From Parvibaculum sp. (GTDB lineage: Bacteria; Pseudomonadota; Alphaproteobacteria; Parvibaculales; Parvibaculaceae), in the NCBI GenBank assembly GCA_020062605.1, contig JAGUWA010000256.1, positions 1 through 26,620 of the forward strand: a DNA stretch of 26,620 nucleotides, written 5' to 3'. This document shows, piece by piece, positions 1-7,536 of this stretch. A model generated the notes under the pieces. The model worked only from the letters and a program-made list of their open reading frames with translations. It was not told the DNA's origin and ran no database searches. The translations under genes and the position numbers were made by a program. Position 1 is the stretch's first letter; every line of letters begins with the position of its first letter.

Positions 1-1
1 G

Positions 2-286
2 GCAATCGTCGCCGCGGCGGAAGCGGGCAACCGCCCCGCCCGCCTCGCGCTCCGGCGTTATGCGGATCGCCTGGCCCGCGCACTCTCCCACGTGATCAAC
101 ATTCTGGACCCGCACGCCATCGTGCTCGGCGGCGGCATGTCGAACATCGCCGCGCTCTACGACGAGGTGCCGTCCCGCTGGGGGGCTTACGTCTTTTCGG
201 ACACGGTCGCGACACCCCTCCTCCGCCACAAACACGGCGATGCGAGTGGCGTCCGCGGCGCGGCCTGGTTGTGGCCCGCTGAATAG
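2..286 (+). CDS. ROK-family sugar kinase, C-terminal fragment (fructokinase / N-acylhexosamine kinase type)
   Basis: Only the last 94 codons are inside the window; the reading frame is open from position 2 and ends with TAG at 284-286. The piece contains a helix followed by the segment NILDPHAIVLGGGMSN, which matches the C-terminal glycine-rich phosphate-binding region of ROK (repressor, ORF, kinase) proteins. A C-terminal tail typical of cytoplasmic sugar kinases follows, ending HGDASGVRGAAWLWPAE. ROK kinases phosphorylate free hexoses such as fructose, glucose or N-acetylglucosamine with ATP. The zinc-binding and substrate-binding parts lie upstream of the window, so substrate cannot be chosen, and neither can kinase be told from a ROK transcription regulator with certainty. 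The short tail and the lack of any DNA-binding piece here fit a kinase. Confidence 0.8.
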   Translation, partial: AIVAAAEAGNRPARLALRRYADRLARALSHVINILDPHAIVLGGGMSNIAALYDEVPSRWGAYVFSDTVATPLLRHKHGDASGVRGAAWLWPAE

Positions 287-309
287 CGGCGAGCAAACCA
301 TTGCCTCCC

Positions 310-439
310 ACCCTCCCCTCGGGGAGGGTCGAAATTTGCTACGCAAATTTCGGGGGTGAGGGGTGCCTTGCGAAACGCAAGCGAAAAGGTCCGGTGGACC
401 TTTTCGAACCCCGAACGCCCGAAGCGAAAGCGAAGGGCG
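310..439. repeat. Composite intergenic element made of five consecutive palindromes
   Basis: Five inverted repeats stand almost end to end. (1) 310-329: arms ACCCTCCCC and GGGGAGGGT around TC. (2) 330-352: arms CGAAATTTGC and GCAAATTTCG around TAC. (3) 367-381: CTTGCG/CGCAAG around AAA. (4) 382-406: CGAAAAGGTCC/GGACCTTTTCG around GGT. (5) 416-439: CGCCC/GGGCG around a purine-rich loop. All arms are perfect. The block begins 23 bp after the kinase stop codon and ends about 100 bp before dinB. This architecture resembles the dispersed palindromic units found between genes in many alphaproteobacteria, but no second copy is present in this window. It may also end transcription of the kinase gene. 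It is unlikely to be coding, although one frame stays open across it. Confidence 0.75.
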
Positions 440-500
440 GTCGCGGCGCCAGACACAAATACAATCGATCGCGTCCGCCCCTCATTAATGCCGCAAGTGA

Positions 501-506
501 TATACT
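501..506 (+). promoter_or_regulatory. Possible -10 element for dinB
   Basis: TATACT stands 30 bp before the dinB ATG, in a locally AT-richer patch. No convincing -35 hexamer is found at 16-18 bp upstream, and no alphaproteobacterial SOS box (GTTC-N7-GTTC or its complement) was seen between 287 and 536. Confidence 0.3.
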
Positions 507-536
507 GGCAACCACTTCGACAACCCGGCGCCACCC

Positions 537-1814
537 ATGACCGCCACCGCAGGCTTCTGCCGCGACTGCTTCTCTCCCGTGCCGGAAGGCGCGGAGCGGT
601 GCCCTGCCTGCCGCCGGCCGCGCCTTCTCTTCCACCCTGAGCTGCACGCCCTCTCCGTCGCCCACATGGATTGCGACGCCTTCTATGCCGCCGTCGAGAA
701 GCGCGACAATCCGGAGCTTCGCGACAAGCCCCTCATCGTCGGCGGGGGCCAGCGCGGCGTCGTCTCCACCTGCTGCTACATCGCGCGCATCCGCGGCGTC
801 CGCTCCGCCATGCCCATGTTCAAGGCGCTCGCCGCCTGCCCGGAAGCCGTCGTCGTGAAACCCGACATGCGAAAATATGCAGCGGTCGCGCGCGACGTTC
901 GCGCGCTGATGCGCGATCTGACGCCCCTCGTCGAACCGGTCTCCATCGACGAGGCCTTTCTCGACCTCACGGGCACCGAGCGCCTGCACCACGCAAGCCC
1001 CGCCGTCAGCATGGCTCGCCTCGCAAAACGCATCGAGGACGAAATCGGCATCACCGTTTCCGTCGGCCTCTCCCACAACAAGTTCCTCGCCAAGATCGCT
1101 TCCGATCTCGACAAGCCGCGCGGCTTCGCCGTCATCGGCCGCGAGGAAACGCTTTCCTTCCTCGCCTCGAAACCCGTCTCCATGATCTGGGGCGTCGGCA
1201 AGGCGCTCGAAACGAAACTCGCGCGCGACGGCATAACGCGCATCGCCCAGCTTCAGAAGATGGAGGAGAACGATCTCATGGCGCGCTTCGGTTCCATGGG
1301 AAGCCGCCTCTATCGTTTGTCGCGCGGGCTGGACAGCCGCCATGTCGAACCCGCCCATGAGGCAAAGAGCATTTCCGCCGAGACGACCTTCATGCGCGAC
1401 ATAAGGGACAAGGCCGAGCTCGATCGCATTCTCTGGCCGCTCTGCGAAAAGGTCGCCACGCGCGCCAAGGCGGCGGGGCTCTCGGGTTCGACCGTCATGC
1501 TGAAGCTCAAGACCGCCGATTTTAAACTCCGTACACGGAATCAAACGCTGCCCGACCCGACCCAGCTTGCCGAGGTGATCTACCGCACCGTCTCCCCTCT
1601 CCTCGCGCGCGAGGCCACGGGGACAAGTTTTCGCCTGTTGGGAGTGGGGATATCCGGCCTCGCCGATGGCGATCTTGCCGACCCGCCGGACATGCTCGAC
1701 CCCGCCGCGACGCGGCGCGCGGAGGCCGAACGCGCGATGGACCGTCTCCGCGCGAAATTCGGGGACAAGTCCATCGTCAAGGGGCGCGGCATGGGCCAAA
1801 ACCGGAAGACATGA
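537..1814 (+). CDS. dinB: DNA polymerase IV (Y-family) with N-terminal zinc-ribbon-like motif
   Basis: Translesion DNA polymerase of the Y family, 425 aa, cytoplasmic, acting on damaged template DNA. The palm/fingers signatures are clear: HMDCDAFYAAVE (residues about 43-54) carries the first catalytic aspartates, and VEPVSIDEAFLDLT carries the second catalytic Asp-Glu pair. A helix-hairpin-helix-type thumb (IWGVGKALETKLARDGI) and a little-finger domain follow. About 35 residues precede the polymerase core and contain C8-x2-C11 and C22-x2-C25, a zinc-ribbon-like arrangement absent from E. coli DinB. The C-terminus ends GRGMGQNRKT and shows no obvious beta-clamp-binding pentapeptide; the degenerate ADPPDMLDP stretch is where one might sit. 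The ATG at 537 has no good Shine-Dalgarno, but it is the only start that includes the four cysteines. It is followed by a convergent gene. Confidence 0.93.
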   Translation: MTATAGFCRDCFSPVPEGAERCPACRRPRLLFHPELHALSVAHMDCDAFYAAVEKRDNPELRDKPLIVGGGQRGVVSTCCYIARIRGVRSAMPMFKALAACPEAVVVKPDMRKYAAVARDVRALMRDLTPLVEPVSIDEAFLDLTGTERLHHASPAVSMARLAKRIEDEIGITVSVGLSHNKFLAKIASDLDKPRGFAVIGREETLSFLASKPVSMIWGVGKALETKLARDGITRIAQLQKMEENDLMARFGSMGSRLYRLSRGLDSRHVEPAHEAKSISAETTFMRDIRDKAELDRILWPLCEKVATRAKAAGLSGSTVMLKLKTADFKLRTRNQTLPDPTQLAEVIYRTVSPLLAREATGTSFRLLGVGISGLADGDLADPPDMLDPAATRRAEAERAMDRLRAKFGDKSIVKGRGMGQNRKT

Positions 1815-1828
1815 CGGGGCGGGGATAA

Positions 1829-1842
1829 GTCCGTCTACGGAC
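1829..1842. terminator. Weak hairpin in the dinB/eipB convergent gap
   Basis: Perfect arms GTCCGT/ACGGAC around CT, 14 bp after the dinB stop and followed by GTTTGT. The stem is only 6 bp and the T-run is poor, so termination is a guess based on its position between convergent genes. Confidence 0.3.
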
Positions 1843-1928
1843 GTTTGTGACGGTTCGATGACATTACAATGACAGTCGCGAGCCGCTTGTGAAAAACGGC
1901 TGAAATCCGCCATCTCGAATTGTGACAG

Positions 1929-2738
1929 TCAGCAGGCATCCGGCTCGAAATAGGTGACCTCGCTCAAGCGCCCTTTCACCTCCACATCGAGGTAGTCGAG
2001 CGACAGCGTGGCCGATATCCCGTTGGGAAATAAGAGATATCCCATCTCGAAGCTGGGCACGCCCTCCTTCTCCTCCGGATCGAAATAGCTGATCCGTACC
2101 GGCCAGGGCTCCATCTCGCCAAGCGCCTTGCCCTTGCCTGCCACCTTGGCGTCAAACCTTTGAGCCGAAAGGGTTTTTCCGATGAAGGCCGTAGTCGGGT
2201 TTTCCAGTTCCTCCGTCCCGTCGAATAGCGGACGGCTGAAAACCCTTTGTCCCGCTTGCGCTTTTTCGATCAGCGCCAGGTTGAAAGCCATCGGAAAAAG
2301 CGTCTCCGGCGGCATGGTGACGGGCTCCCCGCCATCCCGCAATACCTTGATTTCGCCTGATTTTTCGCGCTTCGCGGTACCGTCCTGGCGGTCGGTCAAT
2401 TCGCCGTTCGTATACTCCGTCCGCGTGAACCGGAACTCGCTGCCATCCGCCGCTTCCCAGTAGCTCAGGCGCACGTCGCTGCTCACAAGTCCTTGATCCA
2501 GAACGCCAACTCGCGTCACGACACGCTGCAGGGAAGTGTAGCCGCCGCAAGCCGGCCCCCCTCGCCACTCGACGACCATGCGTCCCTCGATGCCCGTCAC
2601 GTCGCTCACCGGCCGCGTGTGACCAAGCGAGAGATCGTAGACCGCACGGTGCATCTGAAGCGCGGGCGAGGCGGCGGCGGCAACGCTGCTCGCGGTAAAA
2701 AACGCAGCAATTACAAGTACTAACCGTTCAAACCGCAT
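1929..2738 (-). CDS. eipB: EipB-like periplasmic cell-envelope integrity protein (DUF1849)
   Basis: A 269-aa exported protein. The start at 2738 gives a clean Sec signal peptide (MRFERLVLVIAAFFTASSVAAA) with GGAAGA about 8 bp upstream; a longer in-frame extension to 2825 would bury the signal and is not used. The mature part opens with LQMHRAVYDLSL and has GGPACGGYTSLQRVVT, both hallmarks of the DUF1849 family, whose Brucella member EipB is a periplasmic beta-rich protein needed for envelope integrity. The family has a conserved disulfide. Here the matching cysteines would be the one in GGPACGGY and the very last residue of the protein (FEPDAC). No membrane segment other than the signal is seen. 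The gene is divergent from the dehydrogenase at 2834 (95 bp between starts) and convergent with dinB. The assignment rests on recalled family motifs. Confidence 0.82.
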   Translation of the reverse strand: MRFERLVLVIAAFFTASSVAAAASPALQMHRAVYDLSLGHTRPVSDVTGIEGRMVVEWRGGPACGGYTSLQRVVTRVGVLDQGLVSSDVRLSYWEAADGSEFRFTRTEYTNGELTDRQDGTAKREKSGEIKVLRDGGEPVTMPPETLFPMAFNLALIEKAQAGQRVFSRPLFDGTEELENPTTAFIGKTLSAQRFDAKVAGKGKALGEMEPWPVRISYFDPEEKEGVPSFEMGYLLFPNGISATLSLDYLDVEVKGRLSEVTYFEPDAC

Positions 2739-2833
2739 CGACTGTCTTCCGATCTCGCTTCTCGTCTCGAAGCCCTTTTGCGAGCTTACACCATCGGGTA
2801 AACCGGAGAACCAGTTCCATCTCAAGGTCGTCC

Positions 2834-3799
2834 ATGTCCCGCCCCCGCATTCTCGTCACACGAAAATTACCAGCCGATGTCGAGGCCCGCGCGCTAAGTC
2901 ATTTCGAGGCAACGCTAAATCCGGACGACCGGCTTCCCACGCGCGAGAGCATCGCGGCCGGCGCGCAGGGCAAGGACGGCCTCCTCGTCACGGTGACGGA
3001 CAGGATCGACGCCGATCTGATCGCCGCCCTGCCGGCCAGCATCCGGATTATCTCAACATTTTCAGTCGGTTACGATCACATCGATGTCGCCGCCGCGCAG
3101 GCCCGTGGCATCGCCGTCACCAACACGCCCGACGTCCTCACCGATGCCACGGCAGAGATCGCGCTCCTGCTTATCCTCGGTGCGGCCCGCAATGCGGCCT
3201 CCGGCATGGCCACCCTTCGTGAAGGCCGTTGGAAAAACTGGGCGCCCACGGGAATGCTGGGTACGGAGCTTTCAGGAAAGCGCCTCGGTATCCTTGGCCT
3301 CGGCCGCATCGGCCGCGCAACGGCGCATCGCGCCCGCGCCTTCGGCATGGAGATCCACTATCACAACCGCCATCGCCTGCCGCCGGAGCTCGAAGCAGGC
3401 GCCCGTTATCACGCTGATATTGCTTCTCTTTTCGGCGCGTCGGACATTCTCTCCATCCACTGCGCGTCGACGCCGGAAACGCGCGGGCTGATCAACCGTG
3501 AAACCATTGCCCTCCTGCCTGAGGGTGCCATCCTGGTGAATACGGCCCGCGGCGACATCGTCGACGACGAAGCCCTGATCGAGGCGCTGGCCTCCGGGCG
3601 CATCGGCGCGGCAGGCCTCGACGTCTACAACAATGAGCCGAACCTCCATCCGGGATATCTCAATCTTTCCAATGCCTTCCTGCTCCCACACCTCGGCAGC
3701 GCCACGCTCGAAACGCGTAACGCCATGGGCTTTCGCGCGCTCGAAAACCTCGAGGCCTTCTTCGCCGGCGAAACGCCCCGCGACCTGCTTCGCCCCTGA
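2834..3799 (+). CDS. D-isomer-specific 2-hydroxyacid dehydrogenase (glyoxylate/hydroxypyruvate reductase type)
   Basis: NAD(P)-dependent dehydrogenase of 321 aa, the normal family length. It has the N-terminal substrate domain (TFSVGYDHID, about residues 75-84) and a Rossmann nucleotide-binding loop GLGRIG at 155-160. The catalytic triad of the family is present: Arg239 (VNTARGDIVDD), Glu268 (NNEP) and His286 (LPHLGSATLETR). After the second beta strand the loop reads NRHR (178-181); the basic residues there favour NADPH over NADH. This profile fits GyaR/GhrB-type enzymes that reduce glyoxylate to glycolate or hydroxypyruvate to D-glycerate. The GVGYDHID-like segment and NNEP support this branch over phosphoglycerate dehydrogenase, which is usually longer. 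The gene appears monocistronic, followed by a hairpin with a T-run. Exact substrate is inferred. Confidence 0.88.
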   Translation: MSRPRILVTRKLPADVEARALSHFEATLNPDDRLPTRESIAAGAQGKDGLLVTVTDRIDADLIAALPASIRIISTFSVGYDHIDVAAAQARGIAVTNTPDVLTDATAEIALLLILGAARNAASGMATLREGRWKNWAPTGMLGTELSGKRLGILGLGRIGRATAHRARAFGMEIHYHNRHRLPPELEAGARYHADIASLFGASDILSIHCASTPETRGLINRETIALLPEGAILVNTARGDIVDDEALIEALASGRIGAAGLDVYNNEPNLHPGYLNLSNAFLLPHLGSATLETRNAMGFRALENLEAFFAGETPRDLLRP

Positions 3800-3816
3800 G
3801 CATGAGCCGAGCAGGC

Positions 3817-3849
3817 CTTGCCCGGTGGCAAATCGGGTCGGCATTTTTT
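3817..3849 (+). terminator. Probable intrinsic terminator after the hydroxyacid dehydrogenase
   Basis: A hairpin region with CCCG (3821-3824) pairing CGGG (3834-3837) plus flanking TGC/GCA possibilities, followed by six T residues at 3844-3849. A wider pairing GCAGGC (3811-3816) with GCCTGC (3850-3855) encloses it. The stem is imperfect, so the call is moderate. Confidence 0.45.
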
Positions 3850-3970
3850 GCCTGCCGCAAACGAGCCGCGGCACCGCAAGTCGTTGTTTCCAAAGGAAAA
3901 TGAGAATGGCAGTGTCCTTGCATCCTGCAGGTCATGACACACACCTGAGAGGGATCGCGCCTGGGACGCG

Positions 3971-4702
3971 ATGGGAAAAATGGGGTACGCGAAGAGATTT
4001 TTGGGGACTGGTAACGGCGCCGCCAGCGCTGTAGCGGATGGCATCATTCCATCCGATCCGCAGACGGAGCAATTCCGGCGTAACCTCGGATCGGAGGTCC
4101 GCGCGGCCGCAGCCCGCCATATCGTCACGCAGGCGCTGGCCTTCGCGGATGAAGCCGAAAGCCGCATCGTGGCGCTCAACGAGCGCATCCGGCAGCTCGA
4201 AGCCCTTGCACTGACGGACGAACTCACCGGCTTGCTCAACAGGCGCGGCTTCCACGAAGTGCTTCACCGCAATCTCCTGAGCGCCGCCCGCTACGAAGAA
4301 ACCGGCCTCCTTGCCTATATCGACCTCGATAATTTCAAGTCGGTCAATGACCGCTGCGGCCATGCGGCAGGCGACGAGGTGCTGCGCACTGTCGGCTCCT
4401 TCCTGAGCCGGAGCATACGCGCCACAGATTACGCGGCGCGCCTGGGCGGTGACGAGTTCGCTGTCCTGTTCGTCCGCGCTGACCATCGGCCTGCCCGTGA
4501 TCGCGCCCGGGAAATGCTGCGCGGCCTCGGTAAACTCAGAATTGCCTGCAAAACGCACCGGATTTCCGTGCGCGCGAGCCTCGGTCTTGCCGCCTATACC
4601 GGCGAAACGCAGATCGAACATCTGATCGACCGGGCCGACCGCGCCATGTACGCGGACAAGAAGAATGGCGGCCGCGCCGCTCGTTTGACGACGCTAGGCT
4701 GA
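3971..4702 (+). CDS. Soluble GGDEF-domain diguanylate cyclase
   Basis: A 243-aa protein predicted to make cyclic di-GMP from two GTP. The C-terminal two thirds are a full GGDEF domain: LTDELTGLLNRRGF (81-94), IDLDNFKSVND (metal and GTP binding, 117-127), and the signature GGDEF at 159-163 with no substitutions. R150-A-T-D153 stands exactly five residues before GGDEF, which is the spacing of the inhibitory I-site, so product inhibition is likely. The first 75 residues carry no recognisable sensor domain and no membrane segment; residues 55-80 look helical and may form the usual dimerising stalk (ADEAESRIVALNERIRQLEALAL). The Shine-Dalgarno is weak, and the ATG at 3980 (M4) is an alternative start. 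It converges on agmatine deiminase with a gap of 4 bp. Confidence 0.9.
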   Translation: MGKMGYAKRFLGTGNGAASAVADGIIPSDPQTEQFRRNLGSEVRAAAARHIVTQALAFADEAESRIVALNERIRQLEALALTDELTGLLNRRGFHEVLHRNLLSAARYEETGLLAYIDLDNFKSVNDRCGHAAGDEVLRTVGSFLSRSIRATDYAARLGGDEFAVLFVRADHRPARDRAREMLRGLGKLRIACKTHRISVRASLGLAAYTGETQIEHLIDRADRAMYADKKNGGRAARLTTLG

Positions 4703-4706
4703 CCTC

Positions 4707-5747
4707 TCACGCGAGCGCTGCGCCCTTAGGCTGCTGCTGCGTGATGCAGTGGATCGAGCCGCCTCCGGCCGCGATTTCAAGCGCTGGCACCCTGACTATT
4801 TTCCGGTCCGGGAAAATCTCCCCCATTATTCCGGCAGCAATGTCGTCGTTCGGATCGTCGTAAACCGGCATGACGACGGCGCCATTCGCAATGTAGGAAT
4901 TCACATAGGATGTGCAGAGCCGCCGTCCGTCCGGCCGCCGGAACTGACGGCGCGGCTGTGGAATCTCGATGATCTCCAGCGGGCGCCCCCTCGCGTCCCT
5001 CGCCTCGAGCAGCCTCTGCCTGTTGTCCTGCATGCGGCCGTAGTTTGGATCGCTTTTGTCTTGTGGCATGTGCAGGAGCAAGCGCCCTTCCCCCGCGAAG
5101 GAAGCGATCATGTCGACATGGCCGCTCGTCTCGTCGTCCTCCAGCCCGCGATCGAGCCAGACAATCCGTGCAACACCGAGTGTGAGCGCAAGTGCTTCCT
5201 CTATTTGCTGCCGCGTCATTTCCGGATTGCGATTGTCGTTCAGCAGGCATTCCTCGGTTGTTATGAGCGTTCCATAGCCATCGACGGAGATGGAACCGCC
5301 CTCAAGCACCATATTGTTCGAATAGTTGCGCATGCCAAGCCGGCCGAGGATAAGTCCGGCCACGGCAGCATCGTTTTCATAGCCGTGATAGGCATTGCCC
5401 CACGCATTGAAACGCCATTGCGATCCCGCGACATGCCCCTTCCCGTCAACGAGAAAGATGGGCCCGGAATCGCGTGCCCAGCTGTCGTCGATCGGCAAAG
5501 GCACGATCTCGATGTCGCGCCCGCAAGCGAGCCGAGCTTGCGCTTCGTCTTCGGGTCTGCAGACCATGCTCACGGGTTCGAATGCGGCGATCGCACGCGC
5601 AACACCGGCATAGGCAGCATAGGCTTGCGGCAGGCGCTCGCCCCAGACCTCCGCCCGGCTCGGCCACTGCATCCAGCAGCGCTCATGCGGCTCCCATTCG
5701 GCCGGCATGAACAGACCATCGTCTGCCGGCATCCGCCGCTCGCTCAT
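4707..5747 (-). CDS. aguA: Agmatine deiminase (PPAD-family, peptidylarginine-deiminase-like)
   Basis: Hydrolyses agmatine to N-carbamoylputrescine and ammonia in the cytoplasm, a step from arginine-derived agmatine to putrescine. The 346-aa length is normal. Family signatures are all present: MPAEWEPHERCWMQWPSR at the N-terminus, DDSWARDSGP (87-96), EGGSISVDG (149-157), TTEECLLNDNRNP (163-175), the catalytic histidine in SGHVDM (H210), and the nucleophilic Cys334 in GGGSIHCITQQQP. The start at 5747 has a good Shine-Dalgarno (GGGGAAG, about 6 bp upstream). The usual partner N-carbamoylputrescine amidase (aguB) is not in the window, so the next step must be encoded elsewhere. It is divergent from a Rid-family gene. 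A protein-arginine deiminase activity is less likely for a cytoplasmic bacterial protein of this length. Confidence 0.93.
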   Translation of the reverse strand: MSERRMPADDGLFMPAEWEPHERCWMQWPSRAEVWGERLPQAYAAYAGVARAIAAFEPVSMVCRPEDEAQARLACGRDIEIVPLPIDDSWARDSGPIFLVDGKGHVAGSQWRFNAWGNAYHGYENDAAVAGLILGRLGMRNYSNNMVLEGGSISVDGYGTLITTEECLLNDNRNPEMTRQQIEEALALTLGVARIVWLDRGLEDDETSGHVDMIASFAGEGRLLLHMPQDKSDPNYGRMQDNRQRLLEARDARGRPLEIIEIPQPRRQFRRPDGRRLCTSYVNSYIANGAVVMPVYDDPNDDIAAGIMGEIFPDRKIVRVPALEIAAGGGSIHCITQQQPKGAALA

Positions 5748-5839
5748 GATTTCTTCCCCGCTCTTTCACCATGCCGTATTAGGCGCTAGGTATAACCCGC
5801 CAGTACGGCGCGGCAACCGCGGGAAAGGGAGAAATCGTC

Positions 5840-6307
5840 ATGACCGGAAAAGTCGAAGCACGCCTGAAGGAAATCGGCATCGAATTGCCCTCCCCCTCCC
5901 AGCCCGCAGGCACTTATGTGCCCTATGTCATCAGCGGCAATCTCGTCTTCATTTCCGGCCAGGGCCCTGTCGGGCCAAACGGGCTCGAATTCACCGGAAA
6001 AGTGGGCAAGGAGCAGGATGTCGAGGCCGGCAAGGCGGCGGCACGCCTGACGATGATCAACGTCCTCGCCCAGTTGAAAGCGGCGTGCGGCGGCGACCTG
6101 GACCGCGTCAAACGTTGCGTGAAACTTCTCGGCTTCGTGAATGCCACCCCCGACTTCGATCAGCAGCCCGCCGTCATAAACGGCGGCTCCGATCTGCTGG
6201 TCGAGGTGTTCGGCGATGCGGGCCGCCACGCCCGTTCCGCCGTCGCGGCCGCATCGCTCCCCTTCCAGATGACGGTCGAGATCGAGGCTATTTTCGAGAT
6301 CGCCTAG
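5840..6307 (+). CDS. Rid-family (YjgF/YER057c/UK114) protein
   Basis: A 155-aa small protein of the chorismate-mutase-like Rid fold, normally a cytoplasmic homotrimer. It contains the family features SGNLVFISGQGPVGPNG (about 33-49) and the C-terminal block HARSAVAAASLPFQMTVEIEAIF. The arginine in HARS aligns with the catalytic Arg105 of E. coli RidA, which binds the carboxylate of 2-aminoacrylate-type imines, while the cysteine two residues later in RidA is alanine here. Enamine/imine deaminase activity is therefore plausible but not certain, since this branch is longer than the 128-aa RidA. The start has a strong GGGAGA about 8 bp upstream. It is the first of four co-directional genes, 27 bp ahead of the next. 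Confidence 0.85.
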   Translation: MTGKVEARLKEIGIELPSPSQPAGTYVPYVISGNLVFISGQGPVGPNGLEFTGKVGKEQDVEAGKAAARLTMINVLAQLKAACGGDLDRVKRCVKLLGFVNATPDFDQQPAVINGGSDLLVEVFGDAGRHARSAVAAASLPFQMTVEIEAIFEIA

Positions 6308-6334
6308 ACCTCGCCAGTTCAATAGGATCGGGTC

Positions 6335-7534
6335 ATGGGCGACAGCGAAGCAGCCATCATCCGGGTCGTGGACAACCTTTCAGACGTCGACAGCACGAGC
6401 TGGGACGCCTGCGCAAATCCGCATGGTGAACCGGCAAATCCGTTCGTCTCACACAAATTCCTGAGCGCGCTGGAGGAAAGCGGCTCGGCGACACGCCGTA
6501 CAGGATGGCTACCGCAGCATATACTCCTTGAAGACGAGAGAGGACAGCTCGCGGGCTGCATGCCCATGTACCTCAAGAACCATAGCCGCGGTGAATACGT
6601 CTTCGACCACGGCTGGGCGAATGCGTTTGAGAACGCGGGCGGACGTTACTATCCGAAACTTCAGTGCTCAGTACCGTTCACACCCGCAACGGGCCCGCGC
6701 CTCCTGGCGCCAAACACCCCCGCTCGCGAAGCCGTCGAGGATACGTTGATCGCCGGCGCGATCGAAGTCGGCAAGAGGATGGATGTGTCGTCGCTTCACA
6801 TCACCTTCCTGCCTGAACGGCAGTGGACGCGTCTTGGTTCTCTAGGCCTTCTGCAGCGCACGGATCAGCAATTTCATTGGCACAATCGAGGTTACAACAC
6901 ATTCGAGGATTTTCTGTCGGACCTCTCGTCTCGAAAGCGCAAGATGATCCGGAAGGAACGCGAGCGGGCAACGGAAAACGGTATTTCGGTCGAATGGGTA
7001 ACGGGCAGCGACCTCACGGAAGACCACTGGGACGCTTTCTTCGCCTTCTACATGGATACCGGCGCGCGCAAATGGGGGTCGCCCTATTTGACGCGCGAAT
7101 TCTTCAGTCTCGTGGGCGAGCGCATGCCGGAAGAAACGCTCCTGGTGATGGCGCGGCGCGATGGGCGGCTGATCGCCGGCGCGTTGAATTTCATTGGCGG
7201 CGATGCTCTCTACGGCCGGAACTGGGGTGCCGTCGAACATCATCCCTTCCTCCATTTCGAATGCTGCTACTACCAGGCAATCGAATTCGCAATCGACAGG
7301 GGGCTGGCGCGCGTCGAAGCCGGCGCACAAGGCGAACACAAACTTGCACGCGGTTACCTTCCGTCGCGCACTTATAGTGTGCACTGGATAGCCAATTCAT
7401 CGTTCCGGGAGGCTGTGGCCGAATATCTTTCGCGCGAACGGCAATATGTCGACCGGGACATCGTCGCCCTTGGCGAATACGCACCGTTCCGGCACGATGC
7501 GACCGGGGAAGAACATCAGGAGGACGATTTCTGA
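6335..7534 (+). CDS. FemAB-like acyltransferase-fold protein (DUF482, GNAT superfamily)
   Basis: A 399-aa cytoplasmic protein. Segments such as NPFVSHKFLSALEESGS, GCMPMYLKNHSRGEYVFDHGW and GGRYYPKLQCSVPFTPATG are characteristic of the DUF482 family, sometimes labelled peptidoglycan biosynthesis/recognition, which is related to FemAB aminoacyltransferases with a tandem GNAT fold. A helical region near 195-215 (LSSRKRKMIRKERER) and the block GAQGEHKLARGYLP near the C-terminus fit the second GNAT half. The true donor and acceptor are unknown; no member was biochemically assigned to my knowledge. AGGA stands 7 bp before the ATG. The stop codon lies 2 bp before the next gene, whose Shine-Dalgarno is inside this coding region, so the two are probably translated together. 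Confidence 0.82.
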   Translation: MGDSEAAIIRVVDNLSDVDSTSWDACANPHGEPANPFVSHKFLSALEESGSATRRTGWLPQHILLEDERGQLAGCMPMYLKNHSRGEYVFDHGWANAFENAGGRYYPKLQCSVPFTPATGPRLLAPNTPAREAVEDTLIAGAIEVGKRMDVSSLHITFLPERQWTRLGSLGLLQRTDQQFHWHNRGYNTFEDFLSDLSSRKRKMIRKERERATENGISVEWVTGSDLTEDHWDAFFAFYMDTGARKWGSPYLTREFFSLVGERMPEETLLVMARRDGRLIAGALNFIGGDALYGRNWGAVEHHPFLHFECCYYQAIEFAIDRGLARVEAGAQGEHKLARGYLPSRTYSVHWIANSSFREAVAEYLSRERQYVDRDIVALGEYAPFRHDATGEEHQEDDF

Positions 7535-7536
7535 CC

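Noticed and set aside
406..416. GAAC-N3-GAAC as a LexA/SOS box for dinB
   Set aside because: The alphaproteobacterial SOS box needs a 7-bp spacing; this one has 3 and is part of the palindromic repeat.
301..540. 79-aa frame across the palindromic element
   Set aside because: It simply reads through the inverted repeats; no ribosome site and no similarity to a known protein.
339..1913. Long (524-aa) open frame antisense to dinB
   Set aside because: A product of GC-rich codon bias opposite a real gene. Its translation is Arg/Gly/Asp/His-rich with no family features.
4749..5789. 346-aa open frame antisense to agmatine deiminase
   Set aside because: Mirror of a clear gene; no recognisable domain.
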